Shown: positions 47,785 to 58,760 of the stretch, piece by piece
How positions within the stretch are numbered: position 1 is the first letter of the stretch
Layout: each line of letters starts with the position of its first letter
Source of the DNA: Diaporthe sp. PMI_573
Lineage: Eukaryota > Ascomycota > Sordariomycetes > Diaporthales > Diaporthaceae
Length of the DNA: 64,000 bases
Reading direction: 5' to 3'
Assembly (NCBI GenBank): GCA_021399435.1
Contig: JAJTUP010000002.1
Coordinates: 2,604,001-2,668,000, forward strand
The notes under the pieces: generated by a model
Database searches by the model: none
What the model was told of the DNA's origin: nothing
What the model saw: only the letters and a program-made list of their open reading frames with translations
Position numbers and translations under genes: made by a program

Positions 47785-49444
47785 ATGGTCTCCGGGAACA
47801 GGCCGTATTTCGAAGATGTGGAGGAAGGAGCACCAATGCTCGCGTATCCAAACGGATCAACCAGATTGTCTGGTAGCGAAGACATTTCACCGCCCTGGTT
47901 AGCAGGCCAGACTCCATACCAACACGCTTTTGTCCGAGAAGACGAGGAGGGCCTGCCCGAGGAAAAGGACTGCGATCTTACCCTACCGGCGCACGAGACT
48001 TCCGGCTTTCACAGACGCATGAACCCGCGCCGCTTCAAGTTCATTTTGATCTTGTTTCCGTCCTTCATCGCCCGACGACTCGGCTACTACAGCAACGTGA
48101 AGCCAACTCGAGTCAACGAGACATCGTATCTGAATGGCCTCCGTGGCATCGCCGCTGCTATAGTCGTGTTACAGCACACCGCCGAAGAATACTACCCGGA
48201 AAACCACGGCTGCTACGGCGATGGCCCGCCAGAACAGGACCACTACGTCCAGCTCCCCTTCCTCCATCTTATCAACAATGGTAGCTTTGCTGTGGCCCTG
48301 TTCTTTGTTATTAGTGGTTTTTCACTTTCGTACGGCCCTCTTCGAAAGATATATGCTGGAAACGCAGAAGCTGCTATCGCCGGCATGCCGTCGAGCATCT
48401 TTCGCAGACCGATCCGTCTCTTTCTCCCAGTTGTACCGGTTTTTGTAGTGAACTGGATTCTGATCCAGTAAGTACATATCCTGCGAGATTATAGACCATC
48501 CACTTGATTAGCAACCTTGAAAGATGGTCATATGGCGCAATTCACAAAGCGTATCTCAGCACAGAGACAATTAACACTGTGCATCTTACTGACTCGCGTT
48601 TACAAACAGGATGGGGGTCATATACGCCCTTGGCCAGCCGGTCTTACTGCAGCCGCAGCCAAATATCTTTTCGGAAGCTTGGCTTGGGTTCCTGTTTCTA
48701 CTCCTTATCGACACAAAGCCATACCAACTCCCCGCTTACCTCCCCCAAGGATGGACGCTAGTCGAGGAACACATGGGGTCCCTCCTCCTCTTCCTCTGCT
48801 GCTTGGCCTTTGCGCGCACGTCAACAAGGGTGAGAGTGGTTGGCGTTTCCATCGTTATCGTATACAAGTTCCACCTTGGCGAGTGGGTAGGGTGGCTGTT
48901 CCTCATGGGAATGCTCCTGGCCGAGCTGCGACATTTCAGAGCCAAGCGGCCGGCGCTCAAGCCGATCTACCGCCGGATGCTCACCATTGGCTCAGTAGTG
49001 ATGCTCTTTCCGACGCTCTTCTTCGGTTCCTGGCCTTTCAACGGAACAGTATCAGAATGTGTTGGTTTCAGACACTTTGTTTACATCAGTCAGGGAAGCG
49101 CCATAGAACCGGTTCGATTCTTTCTCGGGTGGGCAGGCGTAGCTTTTGTCTTGATACTCGAGAACTTACCTTGCCTACAAGCGCTGTTCAACACATCGGT
49201 CGTGTTATATCTTGGTGATATTAGCTACAGTCTGTACTTGGTACACTGGATGGTCTCTCAAGGCTGGTCGAAGCATTTATCATTGAGAATGATTTTGGCT
49301 GGATATACAAAGCTCTCGGCTTGTTTGACCTCCCTGGTCTTGACATTCATCCTCGGTGTCTGGGTAGCTGATCTCTTGTGGAGACTTGGAGATGCTCAAT
49401 CTGTAAGATTCGCCAGATGGGCGGCGAAACGGCTCGGTATTTAG
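47785..49444 (+). CDS. Acyltransferase-3 family membrane protein
   Basis: A 505-residue multi-pass membrane acyltransferase of the acyltransferase-3 family, which transfers acyl groups (often acetyl) to sugars, lipids or other small molecules. Two exons, 47785-48467 and 48610-49444, joined across a 142-bp intron in phase (CA|G). The ATG at 47785 is the first in frame; upstream the frame reaches only a GTG. A hydrophilic N-terminal tail of about 80 residues precedes the first membrane segment. The family signature YLNGLRGIAAAIVVLQH is at residues 115-131 and includes the catalytic-type His131. FVISGFSLSYG and RRPIRLFLPVVPVFVVNW follow, and the C-terminus has the typical YLGDISYSLYLVHW helix. 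No biosynthetic neighbour indicates a substrate; similar fungal proteins are common singletons and also occur as tailoring enzymes in secondary metabolite clusters. Confidence 0.9.
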
Positions 49445-50503
49445 ATATCTCAGCAGTGATCCATTGGGCGGAGGTATTCATCAGGTGTGGCTTGGCATTG
49501 AGTAGTGCATGGGAGTATGGTCTTACATTGAGCGCATCGTTTTATGGCCATCATGCTCTCTGAAGCAGGCGAATTTCAATCACATCCTTGATCCAAAAGC
49601 GTACAACTTGTGGCACCAGTATCGTTTCCCTGGAGATTGCCCTACTTTCTGCCTGACAACTATGAAAGACAGCCATTCATCGTGATCGAGCAACAGCCAT
49701 AGTCATCATTGAGTAGCTGGCATAAGTCCCTGGCCGGGTCGATCGGACTAGTCTAGAGGTGTAGAGTAGATTAGTTGAGAAATCTCGGAACGGCGGCAAG
49801 ATGTGTGTGTTTAGAGTTGGAATTGGCGCGTGGGAAAGATCGTCGTCATAGTCCACACAGGGAGATATTAGGGCTTGACGCCGTAGTGCGAGGGAATTTG
49901 GCGAAGTTCCGGGTTCTGGTAGGCTTGTTCGATCTGACAGATCGTTTCCCGTACGATCTCCAGGCCACGTCTGTATATTCTTGGTGTTTATGCGAGGACT
50001 CTCGGCAGTCATTCAGGGCCATACTGATGTCCTTGATTAGAATTGGTATGGAGAGAACATCGCTAAAAGACCCAAAGTAGGGTCCTAGCAGCCTCGGTCA
50101 ACAATATATTCAAGTGAAGTACTTCTGCCGTTGAACCAGAGGAGGGGGACTGCTGGCTGTGCTGAATTTAAATGCATTTTGTGGCGGGCATGAAGCTGCC
50201 TGCTATGCTACTGGACTCCATACCTGCATGCATTAAGCCTGTTGGACAATTCGACCCTGTCAGTGTGGTCCGTGCGTCCATCGCCTATCGCCCTTATCCG
50301 TGTACCTGAGAGGTAGTCTACAGATGGCCTCATTGCCTCGAGAAGCTGCCAGCTTGAGAGGCTCCCAATTCCATCGTCACTGTCATACTCCCGCTTCTCC
50401 ACACTCCTTCCTTTCTTATTCCCTCGACTTTCGCAGAACTAGCTGCAAAGGACCTTTGGCTACGAGCTACGGACCTCAAGCAAGCCACAACATCACAGAC
50501 AAG
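49445..50503. other. Intergenic region before epsilon-COP
   Basis: About 1.06 kb. A 111-residue minus-strand frame from an ATG at 50012 has no recognisable motif and is not called. The last 120 bp are C/T-rich, as expected for a leader. Confidence 0.5.
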
Positions 50504-51540
50504 ATGGATCCCTACTCTTCGGAAGGCGAACTAATCAACATCCACGCCGCATTCCACCAGTACCAATATCAATCCGTACTCGACGACTTCGACCCATCAT
50601 CATTCTCCACCGAGAACCATCTGCCCGCGCGTGTCCTCCAGCTGCGCGCCCGGGTCGCGCTTGGCCAGGGCACGGAGGTGCTGAGCGAGGTCTCGGGCGC
50701 CAAGGAGCCTGAGCTGGTCGCTGTCGGTGCGCTGGCGGAGCTGAGCCTTGGGAAGGAGGACGCCGCGGCCGCATCGCTCGAGAAGCTGCTGGCTGATGGT
50801 GGGGATGCCGTGGCCGAGAATGCCATCGTGCAGGTTATAGGGGGCACCGTGCTCGCCAGCGTGGGCAAGGCGGACGAGGCGCTGCAGCTGTTGGGCCGGC
50901 ATCAGGGGAACCGTGAGTTCTCTTGCCAGTAGGAATTGGTGGGATTAATAACGGAACTGACTCTGGTATGATATCACAGTTGATGCAGTTGCTCTGATCG
51001 TACAGATCCATCTGCAACAGAACCGCAACGACCTGGCGTTGAAGGAGGTAACCGCCGCAAGGCGGTGGGCGCAAGACAGCATCCTGGTGAACTTGGCGGA
51101 GTCCTGGGTCGGACTGAGACTGGTACGAACTTCTTTCTCTACAAGAACACTACGGGTGGGCAGAAGAGCTGACTCATTTGCTTTCTTTCCAGGGCGGCGA
51201 GAAGTACCAGCAAGCATTCTACGTCTTCGAAGAACTCGCGCAAGCACCATCCACCTCCTCCGTTCAAACACTTGTCGCGCAGGCCGTTGCAGAGGTGCAC
51301 TTGGGCAGGACAGAAGAGGCACAGTCCGCGCTGGACCAGGCGCTGAAGAAGGACCCAAACAACACGGAGGCTATCGCCAACGCGCTGGTGCTGCAGGTGA
51401 TCATTGGGAAGGACACGGAAGAGTTGACGGCGTCCCTGAAGAAGGCGGCGCCCGAGCACGCGCTCCTGAAAGACCTCGAGGAGAAGAGCAGCCTCTTCGA
51501 TACGGCGGCGGCAAAGTTCAGCGCAAAGGTCTCGGCGTAA
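50504..51540 (+). CDS. sec28: Coatomer subunit epsilon (epsilon-COP)
   Basis: A 299-residue epsilon subunit of the COPI coat, which stabilises alpha-COP and supports retrograde Golgi-to-ER traffic. Exons: 50504-50912, 50980-51122, 51193-51540; introns are 67 and 70 bp and keep frame (C|TT for Leu137). The length and motifs match the family throughout: MDPYSSEGELINIHAAFHQYQY at the N-terminus, helical TPR-like repeats, LVNLAESWVGLRLGGEKYQQAFYVFEELAQ in the middle. The C-terminal repeat contains ALKKDPNNTEAIANALVLQ. No signal peptide or membrane segment, as expected for a cytosolic coat protein. Expected to be constitutive and single-copy. Confidence 0.96.
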
Positions 51541-52760
51541 AGGGGCAGCCATCGCAGGAACATGTAAGCGGGAGACGGGTCACTTTTAATTGCTTATCGG
51601 CAGCCAGAAAGGAAATGATAGACTTCATGAAACATACCACGCCCTGCTTCAGGAGCACACAGTAGGGCAACGTTGGTCCCTGACCTATACTTGTTTTGAT
51701 GCCTGTTTTAGCCGTCGAAACTCCGACCAGTGTCCATCCATCTCGAGTACATCACCATGCAACCAAGACTGGGCCTTCGGTGCTGAGCACTCCGTGTTTG
51801 CTGACTTTGGATCCTACCCAGCATAGGAGGGGGCCAGGGCCTCAGTTTGGTCCTTCCTCTAAACCAAACGACGATGTACAGCATGGGAAGGATTGGCCGT
51901 CTCCGCCGCGGCCGCCGGAGACTTTTTGTGTGTGGGCGCGTGGGCCGTGGTTAGACCTAAATAAATCCTGGGTATATGAGTGGTTCAGCCTTGTTTGGAT
52001 GTACGGACTTTACAGAGCATCCGAAGCTTCCGAACCGCCCACTGTTGGTGGAATAGATATGTAAGCAACGTCTGTTCGAAAGGGCGTGACCCTACTTGGT
52101 TGCTTTATCCCTCGCTTCTCACCTTGACAATTTGTCCTTGGCCTTTTCATCCTGAATTGTTTATTGCGAACTCATGGAATTTGGTTCCTGCCTGGATGCT
52201 CATGATGCCATCTCTGGGGTGACCATTTGAGGTCCACGCTATGGGCGGTCAGATCAAGGGCGCGGTCGCCCCCCCCCCCTACCTACCTGGCAGTCCTCTG
52301 TTAATAACAGGCGACCCCCTCACTCCTCGCACTCGCAGTTCGTGCTCTTCAATGAAATGTGAGTATTGATTGCCTGCTCGTGGCCAACGTTCTCACGACC
52401 TTACTTCGGAACCCAGCATGCGCATTTCCACGAGCTGAGGCCTGGGATGGACCGGATTCTCGTCTCCCTGTCTTTCTTGGGGCTCACGCCTGGTGCCAGT
52501 GGACTAGTTGGATGCTCGCATTACGGATTCTCGGCACCAGCTTCGTCGAGGATGGCTACCGCGATGAATTGGCTCGCTACAAGTGTACCGTCGGACATTT
52601 TGTCGCCGACCTCCCACGATCGCAGGTCATCAAAAAGGCTGGCAGTGCGGCCGTGGGGGTATCCTGAACGCGCAGGAGTGGCCAGCGGCCTGGAACAGAG
52701 GTGACTCAAGTGGGTTCACCTGCCAAAGCTCCTGGGGTCAACCGATGACGGGGAGTATAC

Positions 52761-52783
52761 CGCCAGCGCCAGCGCCAGCGCCA
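52761..52783. repeat. Hexanucleotide repeat CGCCAG
   Basis: Three perfect copies of CGCCAG plus a partial fourth, ending next to an ATG. No coding frame around it is credible. Confidence 0.85.
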
Positions 52784-53761
52784 TGAATATCGAATCCGAG
52801 GGAAGTTACCGTGTCGTCGATCTACAGCGACCGGGACCTGGCCGCCCGACGCCTCGCTTGCATAATCGAGACGCCACGAACCCAGACAGTGCCTCAACGC
52901 TTCAGCGACTACGCATCGCCTTTCTCCCGAGGGATTCCTGGCTCTGGGTGTTCACGTGCCGATCTGGATGTTGGCGAGGTGGCCGAAGCGGCGCGAAGAT
53001 GGAGGAATGGCCTAGCGCCAAGACGGAATTCGACAGCTTGGAAGCCGAGATCACATTAGGAAGATGTGTCCGCCCCCGGTCGTCGTGGACTTTATACAAG
53101 CATGTGCCGAGGGTACACTCGGCTCGATAGCGAACGGGCCAAGCGCTGGTTGCTTCAAAATCCGAACGAGAGTCTTTTCCCACGCAGTTGGAACCGAGCG
53201 ACGACGTGGGATGCAAGATCCTTGGTCTCGTGGCTGGCGGAGGGCAAGGCGTTGCCAAAAGAAATCACTCACTACTGGTGACATCGGGGCGGCTTGGAGT
53301 ACTAGTGCAGGCGAGGCCACACTATATTCCAAGAGTATGGAAATGAGGACATGCAGGTCAGAAGCTCCAATGTGGCCGGGGTACACAGGGCCATCCTCGC
53401 GGCCTCAGCTGCATAGCTCCAGGATCATGTGCAACCCTGCACTCCCCACTAGCGAGATCGTCCTCCCTGAAAAAACATGCGATAGCCGGCCCATTTGGAG
53501 TTATTCTGTGTGCGCACAAAGGCCATGGCCCTGGGCTGACTGGAATGCACGGGTGTAACAGGACAGCAGCCAAACAATCCATCGGTCCATCCACTCTACA
53601 TGGCACGATGGACACAATATCGCTCGGGGATGGCCGCAGGGCGGACAAAGGAGGAAACAATACAGTTGTCCATCGCACCCACCAGCAACACAACCTTCCT
53701 CGAGCTAGTGATGAATTGGGGTTCATGTGCGGGACTGGACCGGGGGCTGCGAGAGTTGAAC

Positions 53762-53791
53762 AAAGAGGTGGTCCCGAAAGAGGTGGTCCCG
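53762..53791. repeat. Tandem duplication of a 15-bp unit
   Basis: AAAGAGGTGGTCCCG occurs twice in direct succession. A triplet-multiple period would keep a frame open, but no gene is supported here. Confidence 0.85.
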
Positions 53792-55141
53792 GAGGAGCGG
53801 AGGCGCGTCGTGCTAGTTTGCTAGGGAGGTTCGCCGAGACTTACTTTTGACCACGCCAAGAGACGCCCGCAAGCCGTCGAATTTCTCTACCTCCAGGACC
53901 TCCACAGGAATGCGATTCAATGACAGGCTGTGGGCTGGATAGCCTGGAAACGTGTCCCGCGGCCCACCTGGTTCCCGGAGTGTGGGCGACACATGTGACC
54001 CACGGGGAACAGATGGCGAGGCCAATTGGACGCGCTCGCCGGGCTTGGACAAGACTGCGAAGAGACACATGTTGCTCGAACCACAGCCCAATGGTTGCCC
54101 GGAACGTCGAGCGAGGCCTCGCCAGCCCAAGTGGCGAGAGGAAAGAGAGCACTTTCAAACACGGCCGAGGGAGGACCTTGCAGAGGCTAGGGCCGCGGGA
54201 CGGAAACTTGATGGGATGGGACAAGGAAGCGGCAGATGCAGCGGTGTGTGCCTGTGTGGCAGTGTGGCAGGACATGAGTGACGGGAGGCAAATTTGTCTA
54301 GGATCGGCACGCCTCCTCATGATGGATAAAAGAGGTGAGTGGAAAGGCCAGAGAAATTGCTGTTACATCTCAAACCGTTTCAAGGTTGAGGCTTTGATCT
54401 TGTTACGCACACACATGACGGGCAGACGCAGGAACGGTACCGTATCAAAACAGGCATTGCGGAATAATGTACCAGTCTATCAATATCTCTTCCAATCTCC
54501 TTTTACTGAGTACCTCTGCTCTCGCCGGCCCCCACGCTCTCAATCCGCCGCCGCCTTATCCTTTCTCACCCAGCCGCTATCCCAGTTGCTCTCTCTTATC
54601 GGATTTTTACTTTCATCTTGTCAGCGACACCAAACCAAGGTTTCCCGAATGCAGGTTCGTGCTTGGCTGGGCAAGGCAAGTTGACGCGGCGTTTTGGTGG
54701 GAGCGGCGGGGGGGTGGGAGGCGACCTGGGGGCGCTCGAAGTGGGGCTGAGGCGCAGCTTCTCTCGTTTCGAGAAGCTTGGGAGCTTGGACGTTGTTGCA
54801 ATTCGTGCAATCCGCCCGACAGCTCGAGCCAAGCGGGAGAGTGCCTCAGTGCGAAATGACTCTCGGGCCCTAGGGCCGGAGAGGAGCGACGATTGGGAAA
54901 AGCGGGCACTGGAGCACATGGGAGGAGCAATTTGGTTGGGATCATCTGGGATCGCCTGGGATCAGTGAGCGAGATGCAGACATCAGGATTCAGGGTCCTG
55001 GGGCCAGCTTGGCGATCCCCGTCGCCTGCCCTTGGATGTTGTGTGTGGTTCCTGCTTCTGGCTCTGGCTGTTCCATTCTGTCCTCTGAGCCTCCCTGTTC
55101 CTTTTTTCCTCCCCCCTTCTTTCGACAGCAAAACAACCGGA

Positions 55142-55172
55142 CAGCCCCAGTGCCAGCCCCAGTGCCAGCCCC
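55142..55172. repeat. 12-bp tandem repeat
   Basis: Two perfect copies of CAGCCCCAGTGC followed by a partial third copy (CAGCCCC). Confidence 0.85.
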
Positions 55173-55208
55173 GACTCCGACTGCACAACCCAAGGTCCAG
55201 CTGCTGGG

Positions 55209-55256
55209 TACCTGGGTACCTGGATACCTGGATACCTGGATACCTGGATACCTAGG
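55209..55256. repeat. 8-bp tandem repeat TACCTGGA
   Basis: Six units of eight bases: one TACCTGGG, four perfect TACCTGGA and one TACCTAGG. Confidence 0.92.
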
Positions 55257-55734
55257 TACTCTCTTTCTGTCTCTCCTTGGATCAGTTCCGTGTTGCAGCC
55301 GTCCGGTCGGTCCACTGCTGCCAGCCTGCCAGTCCAGTCCACCTGTGGCATCCACCTTGGCCACTTTCCTACTCGCCTTCCCTGCTAGGTTCCAAGACTC
55401 CAGCTGCCAGGTTGGGCCCCTTATTGTTGTCGTCCCCAGTTTTCTTCTTATTCCTGCAGGGTTGCTCGATACGGTAGGTACGAAGCCACCCGCCGCGGCA
55501 GTGGTCCTCTCTCTCCAGCACGGGTGCCCGTATAGGATACGTGCGGTTTACGGTGCTGCGCGGCGCGCACACACACCACACACACGCACGCACATGTGCA
55601 GCTACCCCTACAAGTAGCTTTCTGCTCTCGACCCATACGGGCCAGAATGACACGGGGACAAGAAGGGGGACGGAGCAGGAGCACAGGATAGCCGCGGTGG
55701 AATGGCAGAATGACACTGCCTCAAGTATACCTAC

Positions 55735-55770
55735 CTGCTCATGCTCCTGCTCATGCTCCTGCTCCGTCTC
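55735..55770. repeat. 12-bp tandem repeat, C/T-rich
   Basis: Two perfect copies of CTGCTCATGCTC followed by a diverged third, CTGCTCCGTCTC. It lies about 400 bp before the desaturase start codon. Confidence 0.85.
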
Positions 55771-55948
55771 CGTCCCCGTATGTACCTACCTATATATCGC
55801 CACCGCCCAGCTTGTGCAAGTGGATGAGCTGCTTCTGGTCCTTCACGTGTTTGCTCTTCTTCCGTCTGCGCGCCGCTTGCTCTTCGTTTTGCAGGGAAAG
55901 GAAACAGGCCATGTACTAAGTTACTTGTCCATCCTTTCTGCGCAATAG

Positions 55949-55985
55949 CCTCTCCCTCTCCCTCCCTCCCTCTCTGTCTGTCGTG
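55949..55985 (+). promoter_or_regulatory. C/T-rich tract in the desaturase promoter or leader
   Basis: A strongly polypyrimidine stretch (repeats of CTCCCT and CTCT) about 170-200 bp before the start codon. Such tracts commonly precede transcription starts in fungal genes. Function inferred from position only. Confidence 0.35.
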
Positions 55986-56152
55986 CCTGCTTTCCAGCCG
56001 ACCAGATACGCTACCTGCCCGTCACCTGCCTTCCCTCACAGTCGAGAGCTCCCAAAGACTGCCCCTCCCCCTCAGACCTGAGCTCCTCCCCAGCTCCTCC
56101 AGCTCAGGAACACGCCGCCTCTAATTGCCCACCTGGGCCCGTCCCTCCTACC

Positions 56153-58231
56153 ATGAACGACCGCAACCGCCTCATCCCGGCGAGCGAGGTCAAGGAGCTG
56201 ATCGACGATGGCAAGCTCATCGTCATCCACGAGGGCTATGCCTTGAAGCTAGACGGGTGGATAACCAGGCACCCAGGTGGTAAATTGGCCATCCTCCACA
56301 TGGTTGGTCGCGATGCATCGGACGAAATCAACGTGTAAGTTCTCAGCCATGCTGCTACCTTCAAGAATCCTTTACATAACCCCCGCCGCCCTGTGCTCTC
56401 CAATGCAATGGGCAGACAACCTCCCACCTCAACCATTCCCCAAGGGCCAACAGCATCCACGCACAAAGTTGATGTTCAAGTTACAATCCCCTTGAACACC
56501 TGTCGTGGGCGCACAATTGGTCGCGTTGCTTGCCATGGTATCACCATGTTTGACTTTAGCCCACATGCAGGCTCGCATGCGCATGCATGCAGGTCGCCCG
56601 CCTTGCTTACTTGCCCGACCCCAATGCTGATCAATCGGCGATAACGCAGGTACCATTTCGCCAAAACAGTCGCCATGATGAAGGCCTTCCGTATTGGCCG
56701 TATTCAAGAACCCTGGAATAACCTCGAGCCTCCAATTCGCGCCGGCACCTCGGTCTTCAAGAGCCCTGTGCCAGAAACATACACAGATATCGCCGTAGTA
56801 GATGACACCACTGCATCTTCTGCATATGATCTCGCTACCGCCACCGACGATGACAATGACGACGACAACTCCATATTCAGCCACTCCTCGAAGCGCGATC
56901 CCCTCAGTTCCAGCAACTCGAGTGTTGGTGCATCCGACTCGGACATCAAGCCAGGCAAGAAGGAGGATGGCGAGTGCAGACGCAGGAACGTCAACACCCA
57001 AGCCACAGCTGCTGCCGAGACCGCAGACCTTCTCCCCGGCAAGGGTCTGTCGCGCGAGGCCTACACGGCTGCCCTGGAGCAAAAGGAAATCGCCGATGGT
57101 ATTCGTGACTATCCCTCTCTGGATACCGAGACGCAGCAGAATATCAGAGAACAATACCGGGCTCTCCACAAGGTCATCCAGGACCGCGGCCTGTATCAGT
57201 GCCCGTACTCGGAGTATGGTAAGGAACTGATTCGGTACTCGGCGTTGTTCGCCATGTTTCTCTACCTGCTTCACATCGAGTGGTACATGTCTTCTGCAAC
57301 CTTCCTCGGACTTTTCTGGCAGCAGATAATGTTCACTGCTCACGATGCCGGCCACCGTGGGATCACCGGGAACTTCGTGATTGACACTGTCATTGGTGCC
57401 TTCATCGGCGACTTCTGCTGCGGCCTCTCTATTGGCTGGTGGAAGAGTTCTCATAACGTCCACCACCTGGTTACGAATATGCCAGAGCACGACCCCGACA
57501 TCCAGAACATCCCACTCTTCTCCAACACGCCCACATATTTCAAATCCATCAACAGCACATTTTACAACTACACCTTCGTCTGGGACAAGGCCGCCGATAT
57601 TCTAGTGCCTTATCAGAAGTATGTATACTACCCTATAATGGCGGTAGCACGCTTCAACCTCTATATGCTGTCCTGGCTCCATCTTGTCTCGCCCCGCGCA
57701 ACACAGCTTGGCTCGGCCTGGTGGACCAGGTGGCTCGAGGTCGTCTTCATGTCGTGCTACTGGGCGCTATTCGGATACGTGCTCGTCTGGCGCTCGTTGC
57801 CCGACTGGCAGACGCGGGTCGGCTTTGTCCTCATGTCGCATGCGATGACCATGTTGCTTCATGTACAGATCACCCTGTCGCACTGGGGCACGCCGACCTC
57901 TGACCTGGGTCCGACTGAGTCGTTCGCACAGCGACAGATCCGAACTACGATGGACGTTGACTGCCCGGAGTGGCTCGACTGGCTGCACGGAGGTCTGCAG
58001 TTCCAGGCAGTTCACCACCTGTTCCCCAGAGTCCCGCGCCACAACCTCCGCAAGTGTCAGGTACTTGTGCGTGAGTTTTGTGCAGAGACTGGCATCAAAT
58101 ACCAAATCAAGGGTTTTGTAGAGGGCAATAAGGTCGTGCTGACACGTCTGCAAGAGATTAGTAAGATGGTGGACATACTCGTGCAATGCCAGCTGCACAT
58201 GGCGGAGACTGGCGAGAGCGGGTTGCACTGA
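56153..58231 (+). CDS. Delta-8 sphingolipid desaturase with N-terminal cytochrome b5 domain
   Basis: A 587-residue ER membrane enzyme that puts the delta-8 double bond into the long-chain base of ceramides for glucosylceramide synthesis. Exons 56153-56334 and 56650-58231; the 315-bp intron is in phase (GT|G for Val61) and cuts the cytochrome b5 domain. Heme ligands are His40 in HPGG and His63 (YHFAKT). The three His boxes are HDAGH (292-296), HNVHH (329-333) and QAVHH (513-517), the last with the Gln typical of front-end desaturases. Hydrophobic segments lie around the His boxes. Between the b5 and desaturase domains is a hydrophilic stretch of roughly 80 residues (about 90-170), rich in Asp and Ser (TDDDNDDDNSIFSHSS). 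C-terminal residues after 560 are helical and polar. No ER retrieval signal is obvious. All catalytic residues are present, so the enzyme should be active. Confidence 0.95.
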
Positions 58232-58736
58232 GACATGATTTTGGACTTTTTCTTGATAGAGCGATACACTAGAGAGCACGTGCTCCACTTCTGTTCCATC
58301 TCCGCGGGAGCGATGGAATTTACCCGCATTAGCAACATAAACGTTGTAGACTAGGACTGCTAGAGAGAGACCGCCCTGGCGAGACCCGGGAAATAAACAA
58401 CCAGACTTGCGAAGTGCTGTATGTATTCTTTATCTCATCGTGTCTTTCACCGCACATTGCGTACAAAATGTGCATCAGTTACGATAGGACTTGGGAGTAT
58501 AACTATGTCAGCTGTCTTGACCTCGGTATACCTCAAGGACATGAACATGCAATAGGAGCATGTAATACCCGTTAAGAGCTGAGCTGTCGTCGAGCTGACG
58601 GAGTTCCCCAAATTACAAGCTAAAATATCACCCACGATAGGGCCTCTCGGCTTCTTGGAAGCAACCTTGCAAGTAGAAAGCTTGATGCCTCCAGGGGATG
58701 GCAAGCGCAGTGGCAAGACCCCTTAGACCCATCAGG

Positions 58737-58760
58737 TTGGACCCTTGGACCCTTGGACCC
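58737..58760. repeat. 8-bp tandem repeat TTGGACCC
   Basis: Three perfect copies in a row. Same period as the TACCTGGA array 3.5 kb upstream, but unrelated in sequence. Confidence 0.85.

Larger units (their letters stand above)
51541..56152. other. Long gene-free region upstream of the desaturase, with several short tandem repeats
   Basis: A 4.6-kb stretch without a supported gene. Many short frames overlap on both strands but none has a family motif, ATG-plus-splice logic or consistent codon use. It holds a C11 run (52269-52279) and tandem repeats at 52761, 53762, 55142, 55209 and 55735. A CA-rich patch lies near 55562-55592. A strongly C/T-rich run is at about 55949-55985. The last kilobase probably includes the desaturase promoter and leader. 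A second C/T-rich, transcript-start-like segment is near 54480-54610. Confidence 0.5.

Noticed and set aside
49677..50012. 111-residue minus-strand frame before epsilon-COP
   Set aside because: It has an ATG, but no motif, and its Ser/Thr/Arg composition looks non-coding.
56429..57490. 353-codon minus-strand frame opposite the desaturase
   Set aside because: Antisense to a firm gene and spanning its intron; no motif.
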